A stretch of DNA of 52,989 nt from Planctomycetota bacterium. Its GTDB lineage: Bacteria; Planctomycetota; Uabimicrobiia; Uabimicrobiales; Uabimicrobiaceae. Below, piece by piece: positions 6,887-15,161 of this stretch (position 1 is its first letter; each line of letters opens with the position of its first letter). The position numbers and the translations under genes were made by a program. The stretch is taken from NCBI GenBank assembly GCA_029260735.1, contig JAJDCR010000001.1, positions 1-52,989 on the forward strand. Direction: 5' to 3'. Below the pieces are notes generated by a model that did no database searches, was not told the origin of the DNA, and worked only from the letters and a program-made list of their open reading frames with translations.

Positions 6887-9033
6887 GGCGTGTCTAAAAA
6901 ACTACGTATGGGAGAAATGACATCAGAGAGAAAGTTTTCCGTTTTGTTTCGATGGAAAGCTTTCTCTAGTGCTTTTCTCCAGTTTTCTTTCTCCTCTTCT
7001 GAGGGAGTAAAATCATTTTTTAGACAAAGCCATATTGCCTCCAAAGCTTTTTTGTTATAAGGAGAAAGACTTAGTGCTTTGAGGGCTGTTTTCTCTGCTT
7101 GCCCATAGTTTTTTTCTTGGAGAAAGATATAGATTAACTCTGTCAAAGCCAAAATATTTTTGGGGTTATGGTAGAGACTTAGCTGAAAATCTCTGAGAGC
7201 ATTTTCATTATGTCGATGACAGAGATATAAAAGACCTCGGTAGTGATAAACCAGAGAAGAGGGCGATTGAACGGCTAGCTGGTTTAAGTTCTCTAAAGAA
7301 GCTATGTAATCTTTTTCTTGAAAATGAAAGATGGCTAAGTTCCAGAGAATAGGAGGTTTACTTTCCTTGTTTTCTGCTTTTTTCCACCGAAGATACCTTT
7401 CCTTTTTGATTCCACTATACTCCTCTTCCCAGTTAAGACGAATTTCTTCTGCAAAAAGCAACCAAACTTTTTCTCTTAGAATAACCTCCCCTTTTTTGCT
7501 TGGTAAAAGATGGTACCAAAGATCAAAAAAAGGACTGACCATCTCTGCTTTCCCTGGCATTTTAAGAGCTTCTTTTATATCAAGCAGGGCTTCCTCTTTT
7601 TTTCCTAAGACTATCTGAAGAAGGGCTTTTTGGATTAATATTTTGACCTGATTTTCGGGTTCTAAATCTTGCTTTAAAATAGCATTGAGATTCAAAACCG
7701 CTTCAGAATATTCTTGCTGGATAAAATGAAAGCAAGCTCTCTCTTCGTAAGCAATGGGAGATAATTTTCCCAGAAGCGCGACTAAAACTACGGTTAAAAT
7801 AGCCAGCGAGGAAAAATAAAGCCTAAGAGGAAAAAAAAGAACTTTTCGGAATTGACAAGAAAGCATCCACAAAGTTAAGAAAATCAGTTCTAGCCAAAAT
7901 ATCTCCTCTAAATTAGAAAAAGGAGTCAGAAAAAAAGGAATCCAGGCGAGAAGCAAGAATTCTTTTTTGGCAAACCAAAGTTTCTCTAAAGAAGATTTAC
8001 TCTTAGGATTTTGCTCCAGAGTGCGCCAACCTTGGAGAGAGAAAATGGCAACTAAAGCAAAGCTTGTAACTTGAAAAAAAACACGTGTTTTTTGTAAAAG
8101 AATGCTCGCACTGTAGGTTGTTGTCATTTCTATATGGTAGAGTTGAATCATCTGTTGGCAAAAATAAAGATCACATCCCAACCGTAGAATGAAAATACTT
8201 GCCAAAAGTAAGAGACGTGTAGATATTTTAAGCCCAGGAGAAAGAAGGAGAAAGGCAATTAGTCCGCTCATATGAGACATACTTAGCAAAGAACTTAAAT
8301 GAGGCCAATTCAACTCTTCAAAGGGGAAGGAGTACAGTTGATGTAAAAATAAAAGGATGCTCTTTTGATAAATAGAGTGCCCATAGTTCTCCATAAGTTG
8401 GAGAGTGCTATAAACAAACAGCGTAAGCGGAAGTAATAGAAAAAGGCGATAGAGCCAAGCTTGTTTGGTTTGAGCAAAGCTTCGAGAAAAATTCAACCAG
8501 AAAATTAGGCAAATCACGGCCACTAGAGACATGGCTAAGTCAAAAAACAAGCTATGAACAAGAGGGAAAAGATGAGGGTATTGGATACGACAAATCGCAA
8601 GAATAGCGATTCGAACAGAGTTACACAACCAAAACATGAATGGGCAGCAAAAAATTCCTTGTCTCAGTTCTCGAAAATTACGCGCTAAACAAAAAACAAG
8701 AATAATAAGTACACCCAAAATCTCCGCTGCCATGCACTCCATGCTAACAATCATTTTTCCTTCCGGAAAATATATGACATTCCCTTGAGAAGTGGCCGAC
8801 CAATTCCACGGTTCGAGAAATAGCTTTACAGTTAGGAAGGCTTGCCCTTGAGTAAGGGTATAAGCAATGTTCCCAAAATAGGCTTGAGTGAGATCTGAAA
8901 GAAGCTTGAAATAGAGGAAAATTCCGGAGATTAAGTTTATCGACCAGAGAGTTCTTGCCTCTGGTCGATAGTAACGATAGTAACGATAGTAACGATAGCG
9001 AAGTTTTTCTAAAAATTTAGAACGTTTAAACAT
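6883..9033 (-). CDS. Exosortase-like transpeptidase fused to C-terminal TPR domain
   Basis: A 716-residue protein. Residues about 25-430 are polytopic membrane. The first part carries the exosortase/archaeosortase catalytic pattern: Cys100 in SMECMAAE, Arg141 in NSVRIA, and His160 in LVHSLFFDLA. The 41- and 19-residue spacings fit my memory of bacterial exosortases (C, then N-x-x-R, then H within helices). Residues about 435-700 are helical repeats with TPR spacing, presumably soluble. Exosortases cleave C-terminal sorting tails and join the protein to a surface acceptor. It is last of four tightly spaced genes; the stop of the upstream lipoprotein is three bases before its ATG with no ribosome site, implying coupled translation. 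The N-terminus carries an RYY tandem repeat. No known Xrt subtype is assigned. Confidence 0.75.
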   Translation of the reverse strand: MFKRSKFLEKLRYRYYRYYRYYRPEARTLWSINLISGIFLYFKLLSDLTQAYFGNIAYTLTQGQAFLTVKLFLEPWNWSATSQGNVIYFPEGKMIVSMECMAAEILGVLIILVFCLARNFRELRQGIFCCPFMFWLCNSVRIAILAICRIQYPHLFPLVHSLFFDLAMSLVAVICLIFWLNFSRSFAQTKQAWLYRLFLLLPLTLFVYSTLQLMENYGHSIYQKSILLFLHQLYSFPFEELNWPHLSSLLSMSHMSGLIAFLLLSPGLKISTRLLLLASIFILRLGCDLYFCQQMIQLYHIEMTTTYSASILLQKTRVFFQVTSFALVAIFSLQGWRTLEQNPKSKSSLEKLWFAKKEFLLLAWIPFFLTPFSNLEEIFWLELIFLTLWMLSCQFRKVLFFPLRLYFSSLAILTVVLVALLGKLSPIAYEERACFHFIQQEYSEAVLNLNAILKQDLEPENQVKILIQKALLQIVLGKKEEALLDIKEALKMPGKAEMVSPFFDLWYHLLPSKKGEVILREKVWLLFAEEIRLNWEEEYSGIKKERYLRWKKAENKESKPPILWNLAIFHFQEKDYIASLENLNQLAVQSPSSLVYHYRGLLYLCHRHNENALRDFQLSLYHNPKNILALTELIYIFLQEKNYGQAEKTALKALSLSPYNKKALEAIWLCLKNDFTPSEEEKENWRKALEKAFHRNKTENFLSDVISPIRSFLDTP
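8966..8998. repeat. In-frame 9-bp tandem repeat in the exosortase gene
   Basis: Three full copies of CGATAGTAA plus a partial fourth, encoding the RYYRYYRYY run at about residues 12-23 of the exosortase-like protein. Copy-number changes would stay in frame. A perfect nine-base inverted repeat (CGACCAGAG at 8941-8949, CTCTGGTCG at 8959-8967) abuts it and would form a hairpin near the start of the message. Confidence 0.85.
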
Positions 9034-9036
9034 AAA

Positions 9037-10548
9037 TCAATAAGCTTGGAAAATCATAGTTACTGTGTTCGCAAAATGATCTTGGTAAGTTACTTTTACC
9101 TCTCGGCAGGAAGACCAGGGCACATTAATATTTTGCCAGTTCTTTAGGTTAGCTAAATCTTTTTCATTGACAAAGAAAGTTTTTTGAAACAACAAAGGGC
9201 CTTGCAGCTCTATAGATAACCAGCGGATAAGGGTAGGCCAACGCACTTCACTACCATCTCCAGTAGTTTTCCAGGAAATAGCCTGAAGAACTCCTTTGTT
9301 TACTTGAAAACGAGGATGAATTTCCAATAAATTTTCAAAGAAAGAGGATAAGCTATTGGGCTCCATTTTCATTTTTAACCAGCTCTTTCCTTCTTTTTCG
9401 ACAGAAACTAACGAGCTATTGACAAAACTATGGGAAGCAATTTTCTCTGGTAAGACCTTATTTTTTCCTTCCCAAGGAGGAGAAGAGTTCACGGATAAAG
9501 GAGAGAGAGAAAGCGTATAGCTTTTGGCATTTTTATTTTTATACTTTGATATAAATGGTATTTTTCGTAGCTGAGCAGTGTCTTCGTGGAAAAAAGCCAT
9601 TTGTAGAAAAGTTTGCTCTGGTTGAGGAGAATATTTAAAATTCTGCCCGACAACTCGAAGTAAGAGTTGAATGCTTTCAATGCTTTTGTCGACAGAGGGA
9701 ATCGCTTGTATATTCTCTTCTGCCGCTATAAGAGGATAATTCCCTCCCCTTATAGTTGTGGTACTTGCCAAAGAAAAGAATTTTTTTTCTCGAAAATCAG
9801 CTTGGTTATTTTGGTCTACGTCTGGCTCTAGAAAAGAGGAAATTAAGAGCCTACTCTGCTCAGAAAAAACCTTCTTCTCCGCTTTCGTGATACCAATTTC
9901 TTTTCCGATAGGGTCATGAGAAGAACGAGCTACTCCCTGAGAATCAAAAATAATAGAACCTAAGTCAATCAGGTTGTCTTTCATGTGGAGAAGAGGTAAA
10001 AAAACAAGTCCGTCTTCCCAATCCAGATGAGCGAGATATTTGTCTTTGGCATCTAGAAAAAGAAAACCGACAAAGTCTCCCTTTTTGCAATGAAAAGAGA
10101 AAACATTGTTTTGAACTAGGCAACTCTCTTGTGTTCCTTTAGGAGAAAAACAAAGGACTTCTTTTACTTTCTTTTGATCTACTTTACCTCGAATAGTTGT
10201 AAAGTAAGAACCTGGAGAAGAAACAATTTTTTGAGTTGAGGGAGAGTATGTCTCTGTTTGGACTTCTCTTCTAGGCTCTCTTTCTTCTACTGCTACTTCT
10301 TCTTCATTGACAGAATTTTTTGCTAGAGAATCTCCACTAGAGACATTGTTTCTCGTAATGGGGGCTTGCTCTTTGCTAGAGACATTAGACGACGCTTGAA
10401 CAGTTCGCGCTTTTTTCACCGCATTTCGAGTGGATAGCTTATTGATATTATCATTGTTTCGTCTTTTCGTGCTACTTTTGTTGCAGCCTCCGCTAACGAT
10501 AAAAATGATGAGCAATCCGATGAGAAAAAAAAGTTGTTTCTGCTTCAT
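9037..10548 (-). CDS. Lipoprotein of unknown function in the exosortase operon
   Basis: A 504-residue protein starting MKQKQLFF, with a hydrophobic segment and a lipobox-like VSGGC placing the lipidated cysteine at residue 22. The frame is open 28 codons further upstream, but GGAG eight bases before this ATG and the position of the signal peptide decide the start. After the cysteine comes a basic then Ser/Glu-rich linker (about 25-115), then a folded region of strands with no family I recognise. A DPDVDQNNQ-like acidic stretch is near residue 235. Its ATG lies 11 bases after the stop of the 66-residue gene and its stop is three bases before the exosortase ATG. It may anchor or assist the sorting substrate; this is inference from position. 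Confidence 0.8.
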   Translation of the reverse strand: MKQKQLFFLIGLLIIFIVSGGCNKSSTKRRNNDNINKLSTRNAVKKARTVQASSNVSSKEQAPITRNNVSSGDSLAKNSVNEEEVAVEEREPRREVQTETYSPSTQKIVSSPGSYFTTIRGKVDQKKVKEVLCFSPKGTQESCLVQNNVFSFHCKKGDFVGFLFLDAKDKYLAHLDWEDGLVFLPLLHMKDNLIDLGSIIFDSQGVARSSHDPIGKEIGITKAEKKVFSEQSRLLISSFLEPDVDQNNQADFREKKFFSLASTTTIRGGNYPLIAAEENIQAIPSVDKSIESIQLLLRVVGQNFKYSPQPEQTFLQMAFFHEDTAQLRKIPFISKYKNKNAKSYTLSLSPLSVNSSPPWEGKNKVLPEKIASHSFVNSSLVSVEKEGKSWLKMKMEPNSLSSFFENLLEIHPRFQVNKGVLQAISWKTTGDGSEVRWPTLIRWLSIELQGPLLFQKTFFVNEKDLANLKNWQNINVPWSSCREVKVTYQDHFANTVTMIFQAY

Positions 10549-10559
10549 AAAACACTCCA

Positions 10560-10760
10560 CTAAGACAAATGAGGATAATCTTGCTCTATATTTTGTTCTT
10601 TTCGAGGAGATGAATTTTTTTCTATCCACCAATAAATTAGGCCTAGAAAAGAAACAATACTCATAATGATAACCCAGCTCTTATCCATTCCCATCCACAG
10701 AAAAAGAGGAGGGAGAGCAAAAGTTAAAAAAATAACTAAACGTCCGTCTAAATTCTTCAT
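10560..10760 (-). CDS. Small two-helix membrane protein with WW...DYP tail
   Basis: A 66-residue protein. Hydrophobic helices at about 8-24 and 28-45 are followed by a short charged tail. Its end (IYWWIEKNSSPRKEQ, then DYPHLS) resembles the end of the SBBP protein encoded just upstream (VIVWWTRKHSP, then EDYPTFEA): a helix, a Trp pair, a basic residue, Ser-Pro and Asp-Tyr-Pro near the terminus. It begins eight bases after the SBBP stop and ends 11 bases before the lipoprotein start, so all are probably co-transcribed. It could be a processing partner, a dedicated membrane acceptor or a decoy of the same sorting signal. No known family is recognised. Confidence 0.7.
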   Translation of the reverse strand: MKNLDGRLVIFLTFALPPLFLWMGMDKSWVIIMSIVSFLGLIYWWIEKNSSPRKEQNIEQDYPHLS

Positions 10761-10768
10761 ACTGTTGT

Positions 10769-13420
10769 CTATGCCTCAAAAGTAGGGTAATCTTCAGAAG
10801 TTGTCGGAGAATGTTTCCGTGTCCACCAAACGATAACAAGGGCAAGAAGAGCCAGAGTTAAAAGAATGGTCCACAAATTTTGCATCACGGGCACATTGAC
10901 AATGATAATAAAGTTAAAATTTGCTTCCGCTCCAAAAGCATTTCCCGAACCAACCGCAGGGGTTGTTACGACCACGAGGGCCCTGTCTCTGTTCAAAGCT
11001 TCATTGATGGTAATATTTGCTTTCAAGGTCTTGCGATCAATAACTTCTATTGTATTTACCGTAATTCCTTCTCCAAAGTCAACAAAACTAGTGTCATCGA
11101 AGGCTAAATCAGTAACGGTTAAGATGGTATCAATGGTTGCACCCAGTGCACCTTGGGCAGGGTTGATACTTAGAGCCGGCTTGGCTAATACTCGAGCGAC
11201 AAAGCAATCAAAGTCGTTGTCTTCATCATTATCAGGGTCAGGATCTCCTAGGTCCGCTTGAATCGCATTTTGGGTAGGAAAATCCACAGATGATGTTCGG
11301 CCAACAATGAAAGCATTGTCGTTATTATTCACCGCAATGTCTTTGCCAAAATCACCGTTGCTTCCCCCTAAATAAGAGCAGTAAACAATTTCTCGACCAG
11401 AGGGACTTATTTTGACAATGAAACTATCGTTGGGATCATCGCCAGCACCATCAACTAAGGCGGCATCAAATGCTTCCACTAGAGGAAAATTTTCTCCTGC
11501 AATGTCAGGGTTATCAGGCTGTGAAGCTGTCCAGCCAACTAAGTGGATACTTCCGGCGGAGTCAACTGCCATTGAGTAGCAAAATTCGACGGCATTTCCT
11601 CCAAAAAAAGTGGAATAGATAAGTTCAGTACCCGCAGCGTTTAGTTTAGTGACAAAAGCATCTAATCCACCTTCATTGGCATTCGCATCAGGAGGGTCGT
11701 TATCTTCGACATTACGATTTATAGATTTTAGCGCATCTGCGGTGACGGGAAAATTCTCGGAGCCCGTTTTCCCTCCCAAGTAAATTCCTGAATCATCGAG
11801 AAATATTTTTACAACTTTATCGTCGGAGTCTCCTCCTAGGTAGGTAGAAAAAATGGGGACTCCATCACTATCTAGCTTGGTCAAAAAGCCATCGTCGTGA
11901 TCCGGATCCTCATCTGGGTCAGCCCGTTCCTCTTGAAAACTTCCGTCTGTTTCGGGAAGGAAATCATCGGAGTTGGTCGAGCCTCCAATGTAAACATTGT
12001 CCTCTGCATCGACAAAAACGGAAGTAGCTCCCTCTTCGTCCGTACCTCCTAGAAAGCTCGAAAAAACATTATTTCCATCGCTGTCAAATTTAGCGACGTA
12101 AGCATCTTGTTCGCCTCCTCCAAAGGTATCTTGGAAGGCATCTTGGGTAACCGGAAAATCTGCGGAAGGAGTTTTTCCTACCACCCAGGTATTCCCTTCT
12201 GAATCTACAGCAACATCTTTTGCAGAGTCGCCTTCATCACCTGTTCCGCCAAACACAGTAAAAAACTGGGGCTCTCCATCAGCATTGAGCTTAGAAACAA
12301 AAGAGTTGCTTTCATCCTCTGCTGCTTCATTCAACTCGGCATTTCCAGCGACATAAGAATTACCATCCGCGTCGATGACAATAGCATTGCCAAAAACTCC
12401 TACTTCGGTTTCGCCACCGAGTCGAAGAAAAGTGGAGAAAATGCGTGTGTCTCCGGCAGCATTAAATTTTGTAACAAAAGCATCTGCTCCTACTCGGACA
12501 ATTGCATTGGTTACGGGAAAATCGTCGGTGGCTGTCCAACCTGTGACATAAGCATTGCCTAGATTGTCTACGGCAACACCTTCTCCGAAATCCATCCCCA
12601 CACCCCCGTGATAAGTGGAATAGGTCAGAACAGGGTCAATGACCAGAGCCAAACTCTGGTTATAAGAAGCTAACTCAAAACGGGCTTGGTTATTTTCCCA
12701 AATGTAGTTACCTTCTATCGGTGTTTTTCCTTGAGAAGTTTCCTGGTAGACAACCGGTTTACGAATAGTTACGAGAGTATCTTTTACCCGAATGCTTAAG
12801 GCCCCTTTGTTGTTTACTTCTATCTCATCGGCACCTTCAAAATCTATTGTTATAAGATTGGGATCTGCTCCCGGAGAAACAATAAAATCATACTCTAAAG
12901 CCCGTGGGTTTCCATAAAAGACTAAATCGATTCCTGGGTAGATTTCTGAATATCGGACCTTCTCATAGCTAGGAATAGAAGCATATTTTTTTTCTGACTT
13001 GAGATAACGATGAATTTTTCCCGAGAGAGGAGTTTCTCCCTCTACTTTGGCCACTTTGTTGCCTCCGATAAAATTCATGTGTAAAGGAATAACTCGAATT
13101 TCTTTTGGTCTTCCTGTATCTTTATCAAGAGTAGCTTTTTTCAAAGAAAGAACCGCTTTTCCTGAATCGAGCAAAAATAGACTGAATCCTTTACCTCGAC
13201 AAATATAACTTACCTCGGAAGGGCTTTGTCCAATATTTTTTTCAAAATGAAGGGGAATTTTATCATACTTTTTTAGAATAGTTTTCGGGAGTTCATTTTT
13301 GCTTTCTTTTGGAGAAAAATTTCCATTTATTGTAAAGAATATCCCTAATCCTAAAAATAGTAAGAAAAAGGCTAAGATCATTTTTCTTAGATACGTTGTC
13401 GTGGGCTTTGTCATCTTCAT
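10769..13420 (-). CDS. SBBP-repeat seven-bladed beta-propeller surface protein with IPTL-CTERM-like tail
   Basis: An 883-residue protein. A signal/anchor helix lies at about 13-33, then an N-terminal beta domain of the DUF7948 type (HFEKNIGQSPSEV at about 57). Seven SBBP blades follow at about 268-700, each with a S-T/S-x-x-GG strand, a VD-x-x-GN-x-Y-V-x-G turn and a DFPV end. Next come an IPT/TIG-like domain (about 715-835) and a C-terminal tail: VPVMQNLW, a helix at about 849-866, WWTRK and EDYP. The tail resembles IPTL-CTERM sorting signals (IPTLSEWG plus helix plus basic residues). The frame extends 25 codons upstream, but AAAGGGG before the ATG at 13420 supports this start. It is first in the operon and the presumed sorting substrate. 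Confidence 0.85.
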   Translation of the reverse strand: MKMTKPTTTYLRKMILAFFLLFLGLGIFFTINGNFSPKESKNELPKTILKKYDKIPLHFEKNIGQSPSEVSYICRGKGFSLFLLDSGKAVLSLKKATLDKDTGRPKEIRVIPLHMNFIGGNKVAKVEGETPLSGKIHRYLKSEKKYASIPSYEKVRYSEIYPGIDLVFYGNPRALEYDFIVSPGADPNLITIDFEGADEIEVNNKGALSIRVKDTLVTIRKPVVYQETSQGKTPIEGNYIWENNQARFELASYNQSLALVIDPVLTYSTYHGGVGMDFGEGVAVDNLGNAYVTGWTATDDFPVTNAIVRVGADAFVTKFNAAGDTRIFSTFLRLGGETEVGVFGNAIVIDADGNSYVAGNAELNEAAEDESNSFVSKLNADGEPQFFTVFGGTGDEGDSAKDVAVDSEGNTWVVGKTPSADFPVTQDAFQDTFGGGEQDAYVAKFDSDGNNVFSSFLGGTDEEGATSVFVDAEDNVYIGGSTNSDDFLPETDGSFQEERADPDEDPDHDDGFLTKLDSDGVPIFSTYLGGDSDDKVVKIFLDDSGIYLGGKTGSENFPVTADALKSINRNVEDNDPPDANANEGGLDAFVTKLNAAGTELIYSTFFGGNAVEFCYSMAVDSAGSIHLVGWTASQPDNPDIAGENFPLVEAFDAALVDGAGDDPNDSFIVKISPSGREIVYCSYLGGSNGDFGKDIAVNNNDNAFIVGRTSSVDFPTQNAIQADLGDPDPDNDEDNDFDCFVARVLAKPALSINPAQGALGATIDTILTVTDLAFDDTSFVDFGEGITVNTIEVIDRKTLKANITINEALNRDRALVVVTTPAVGSGNAFGAEANFNFIIIVNVPVMQNLWTILLTLALLALVIVWWTRKHSPTTSEDYPTFEA

Positions 13421-13542
13421 CTGTAGATTACCCCTTTCAAAAACTGTATTTTCTAAAAATGTGGTGGCAAAAGTTGGAAAATCTGTTAGTTTCATAAAAG
13501 AAAAAAACTGTTTCCAAAATTGCTTTTTGAAGGGTCGTTGTT

Positions 13543-14907
13543 ATGAAACTTGTTTTATTGTTAAGTATAGTCCTCAGTAGCTTACTTTGCCTGAGTTGTT
13601 CTAAAACCGAAGAAGAAAAAAAACTGAGTGCTTTTCAAACTCAATTAAACTCTCCTGATTCACAAACCAAAGTTATTGCTATTTTGGAGATGTCTCAAGA
13701 TCAAAAAGGTCTTTCGGTAAAAAAAACAGCCCCTCTCTTGGTTTCTGCTTTAAAAGATAGCGATGTTAACGTTCGTAATACCGCAACAATCGCTTTGGTT
13801 AAACTAGGATTACCGAGCATACCTCTTTTAAAATCAGGGCTTCAAAACAAAAGTGAGCTTGTTCGAAAACACTGCGCTATTGCTTTAGGAAAAATAGGTC
13901 CCGAAGCAATGTCAGCCGTACTACCTCTGATATCTTTGATTCAAGATAAAGACGATACTGTTAAGCTAGCAGCGATTCAATCTCTTGGAAAAATAGGAGC
14001 AGGAACGCACACTAGTATGGTTCTGCCTCTTTTGCAAGATAACTTAGACCCTCGTAAAGAAGAGATTTGTTACCGAGCAGCAGAAACCCTTTATAAAATG
14101 GGAGAAAAAGGACATAAAATACTTGCCCTTGCTCTGGAAGAAGAGAGCAGAGCTTGTAAGAAAATTATTTTAAACGCGCTTGTTCGGCAAAAAAGAAATA
14201 CTCTGTCTCTTTTCCTCGTCTCTTTAAAAGATTCTGACTATGAAATAAAGAAAATGGCGATCAAAGCGATTGGAAATATGCAGCCTCCTTCTGTTGCTGC
14301 CCTTCCTGCTCTTCAAAAAGAGCTCAAAGACGAAAGCTTAAAAAATCTTTACAATGAGCTTAAAGCTCTTACTTTAGAAGCTTTGGCTCAAGTAGGAGCT
14401 TCCAGTAAGCTCGCTCCTCTTTTTGTTAAGCATTTAGACTCCGAAAGTGCAAGTGTTCGTATCAACGCTATTCGAGCTTTGGGATCATTAGGAACGGATG
14501 CTTCTTTTGCTGTTCCCCGTTTGCTAACCATGCTCCAAGACCAAGATGCAAAAACTCGTATCTACGCTGCTAAAACTTTAGGTGACATTGGACTAGCGGC
14601 ACGCGAAGCAGAGCCGCTATTAGTAAAATCTCTTCTCGAAGACAAAGCTGGACGAGTGAGACAGTTCTCGGCCAAAGCTCTCGGACAAATTAAGGCACAG
14701 TCCCCTGAAGCAGTCGATGCTTTACGCAAAGCCCTTCTGGACACAAAGTCTAGTGTTGTATGGTCTGCGGCTTGGTCTTTAGGAGAAGTTGGTCTTTTGG
14801 CTAAGCCGGCTTTGACTGATTTAGAAATCACTATAACTCGCAAGAACAATGGCTACATACGCAAGAACGCGACCGAAGCAATTAGAAAAATTAAGGAAGC
14901 TAAATAA
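13543..14907 (+). CDS. HEAT-repeat lipoprotein
   Basis: A 454-residue protein with a hydrophobic leader and a Cys19 in LLCLSCSKTEEEKK, read as a lipobox although position -3 is not ideal. The rest is a regular series of HEAT/PBS-lyase-type repeats of about 37-39 residues, recognisable by DxxVRxxAxxALxxIG-like units such as DSDVNVRNTATIALVKLG. About ten repeats are visible. HEAT arrays act as protein-binding scaffolds; no enzyme domain is present, so it is probably a periplasmic or envelope scaffold. AAGGG lies seven bases before the ATG. It is divergent from the SBBP gene across 122 bases that must hold both promoters. Confidence 0.85.
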   Translation: MKLVLLLSIVLSSLLCLSCSKTEEEKKLSAFQTQLNSPDSQTKVIAILEMSQDQKGLSVKKTAPLLVSALKDSDVNVRNTATIALVKLGLPSIPLLKSGLQNKSELVRKHCAIALGKIGPEAMSAVLPLISLIQDKDDTVKLAAIQSLGKIGAGTHTSMVLPLLQDNLDPRKEEICYRAAETLYKMGEKGHKILALALEEESRACKKIILNALVRQKRNTLSLFLVSLKDSDYEIKKMAIKAIGNMQPPSVAALPALQKELKDESLKNLYNELKALTLEALAQVGASSKLAPLFVKHLDSESASVRINAIRALGSLGTDASFAVPRLLTMLQDQDAKTRIYAAKTLGDIGLAAREAEPLLVKSLLEDKAGRVRQFSAKALGQIKAQSPEAVDALRKALLDTKSSVVWSAAWSLGEVGLLAKPALTDLEITITRKNNGYIRKNATEAIRKIKEAK

Positions 14908-14935
14908 AGCCTCTGTTTTGAAAAAGATTATCGAA

Positions 14936-15130
14936 AACCGCTCTAAGCGCGATGTTCCCGGGAGGGCGAGGCTCCTGCCGAGCAGAGGATGTGCTTAGCA
15001 CCTGATGTCATTTCAAAATACTTATTAGACAAGTTTCATATTGAAAAAACGTTTTTATATCGCGGATGCTCCTGCCACGCCAGGAATCAAAGCACATCCC
15101 CGGCGCGGCAGGAGCCTTGCCCTCCACCCT
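14936..15130. repeat. Dispersed palindromic element, family A copy 1
   Basis: A GC-rich imperfect palindrome of about 195 bases. The left arm contains GGAGGGCGAGGCTCCTGCCG and the right arm CGGCAGGAGCCTTGCCCTCC. The left outer 70 bases (from GATTATCGAAAACCG) match, in reverse complement, the right end of the element at 44775-44906, with only scattered differences. The middle differs between copies. It lies between convergent genes, right after the HEAT lipoprotein stop. I read it as a MITE- or REP-like non-coding element. Confidence 0.8.
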
Positions 15131-15161
15131 AGCGTGTACAAAAAGACAGTTTCTCTACTAT

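Noticed and set aside
8966..8998. Short tandem repeat as a CRISPR array
   Set aside because: Nine-base units without spacers, inside a gene; no CRISPR-like array or cas gene anywhere in the window.
9037..9039. Alternative genetic code with UGA as a sense codon
   Set aside because: TGA is a normal stop at this gene and at 51479-51481; the 33143 case is isolated.
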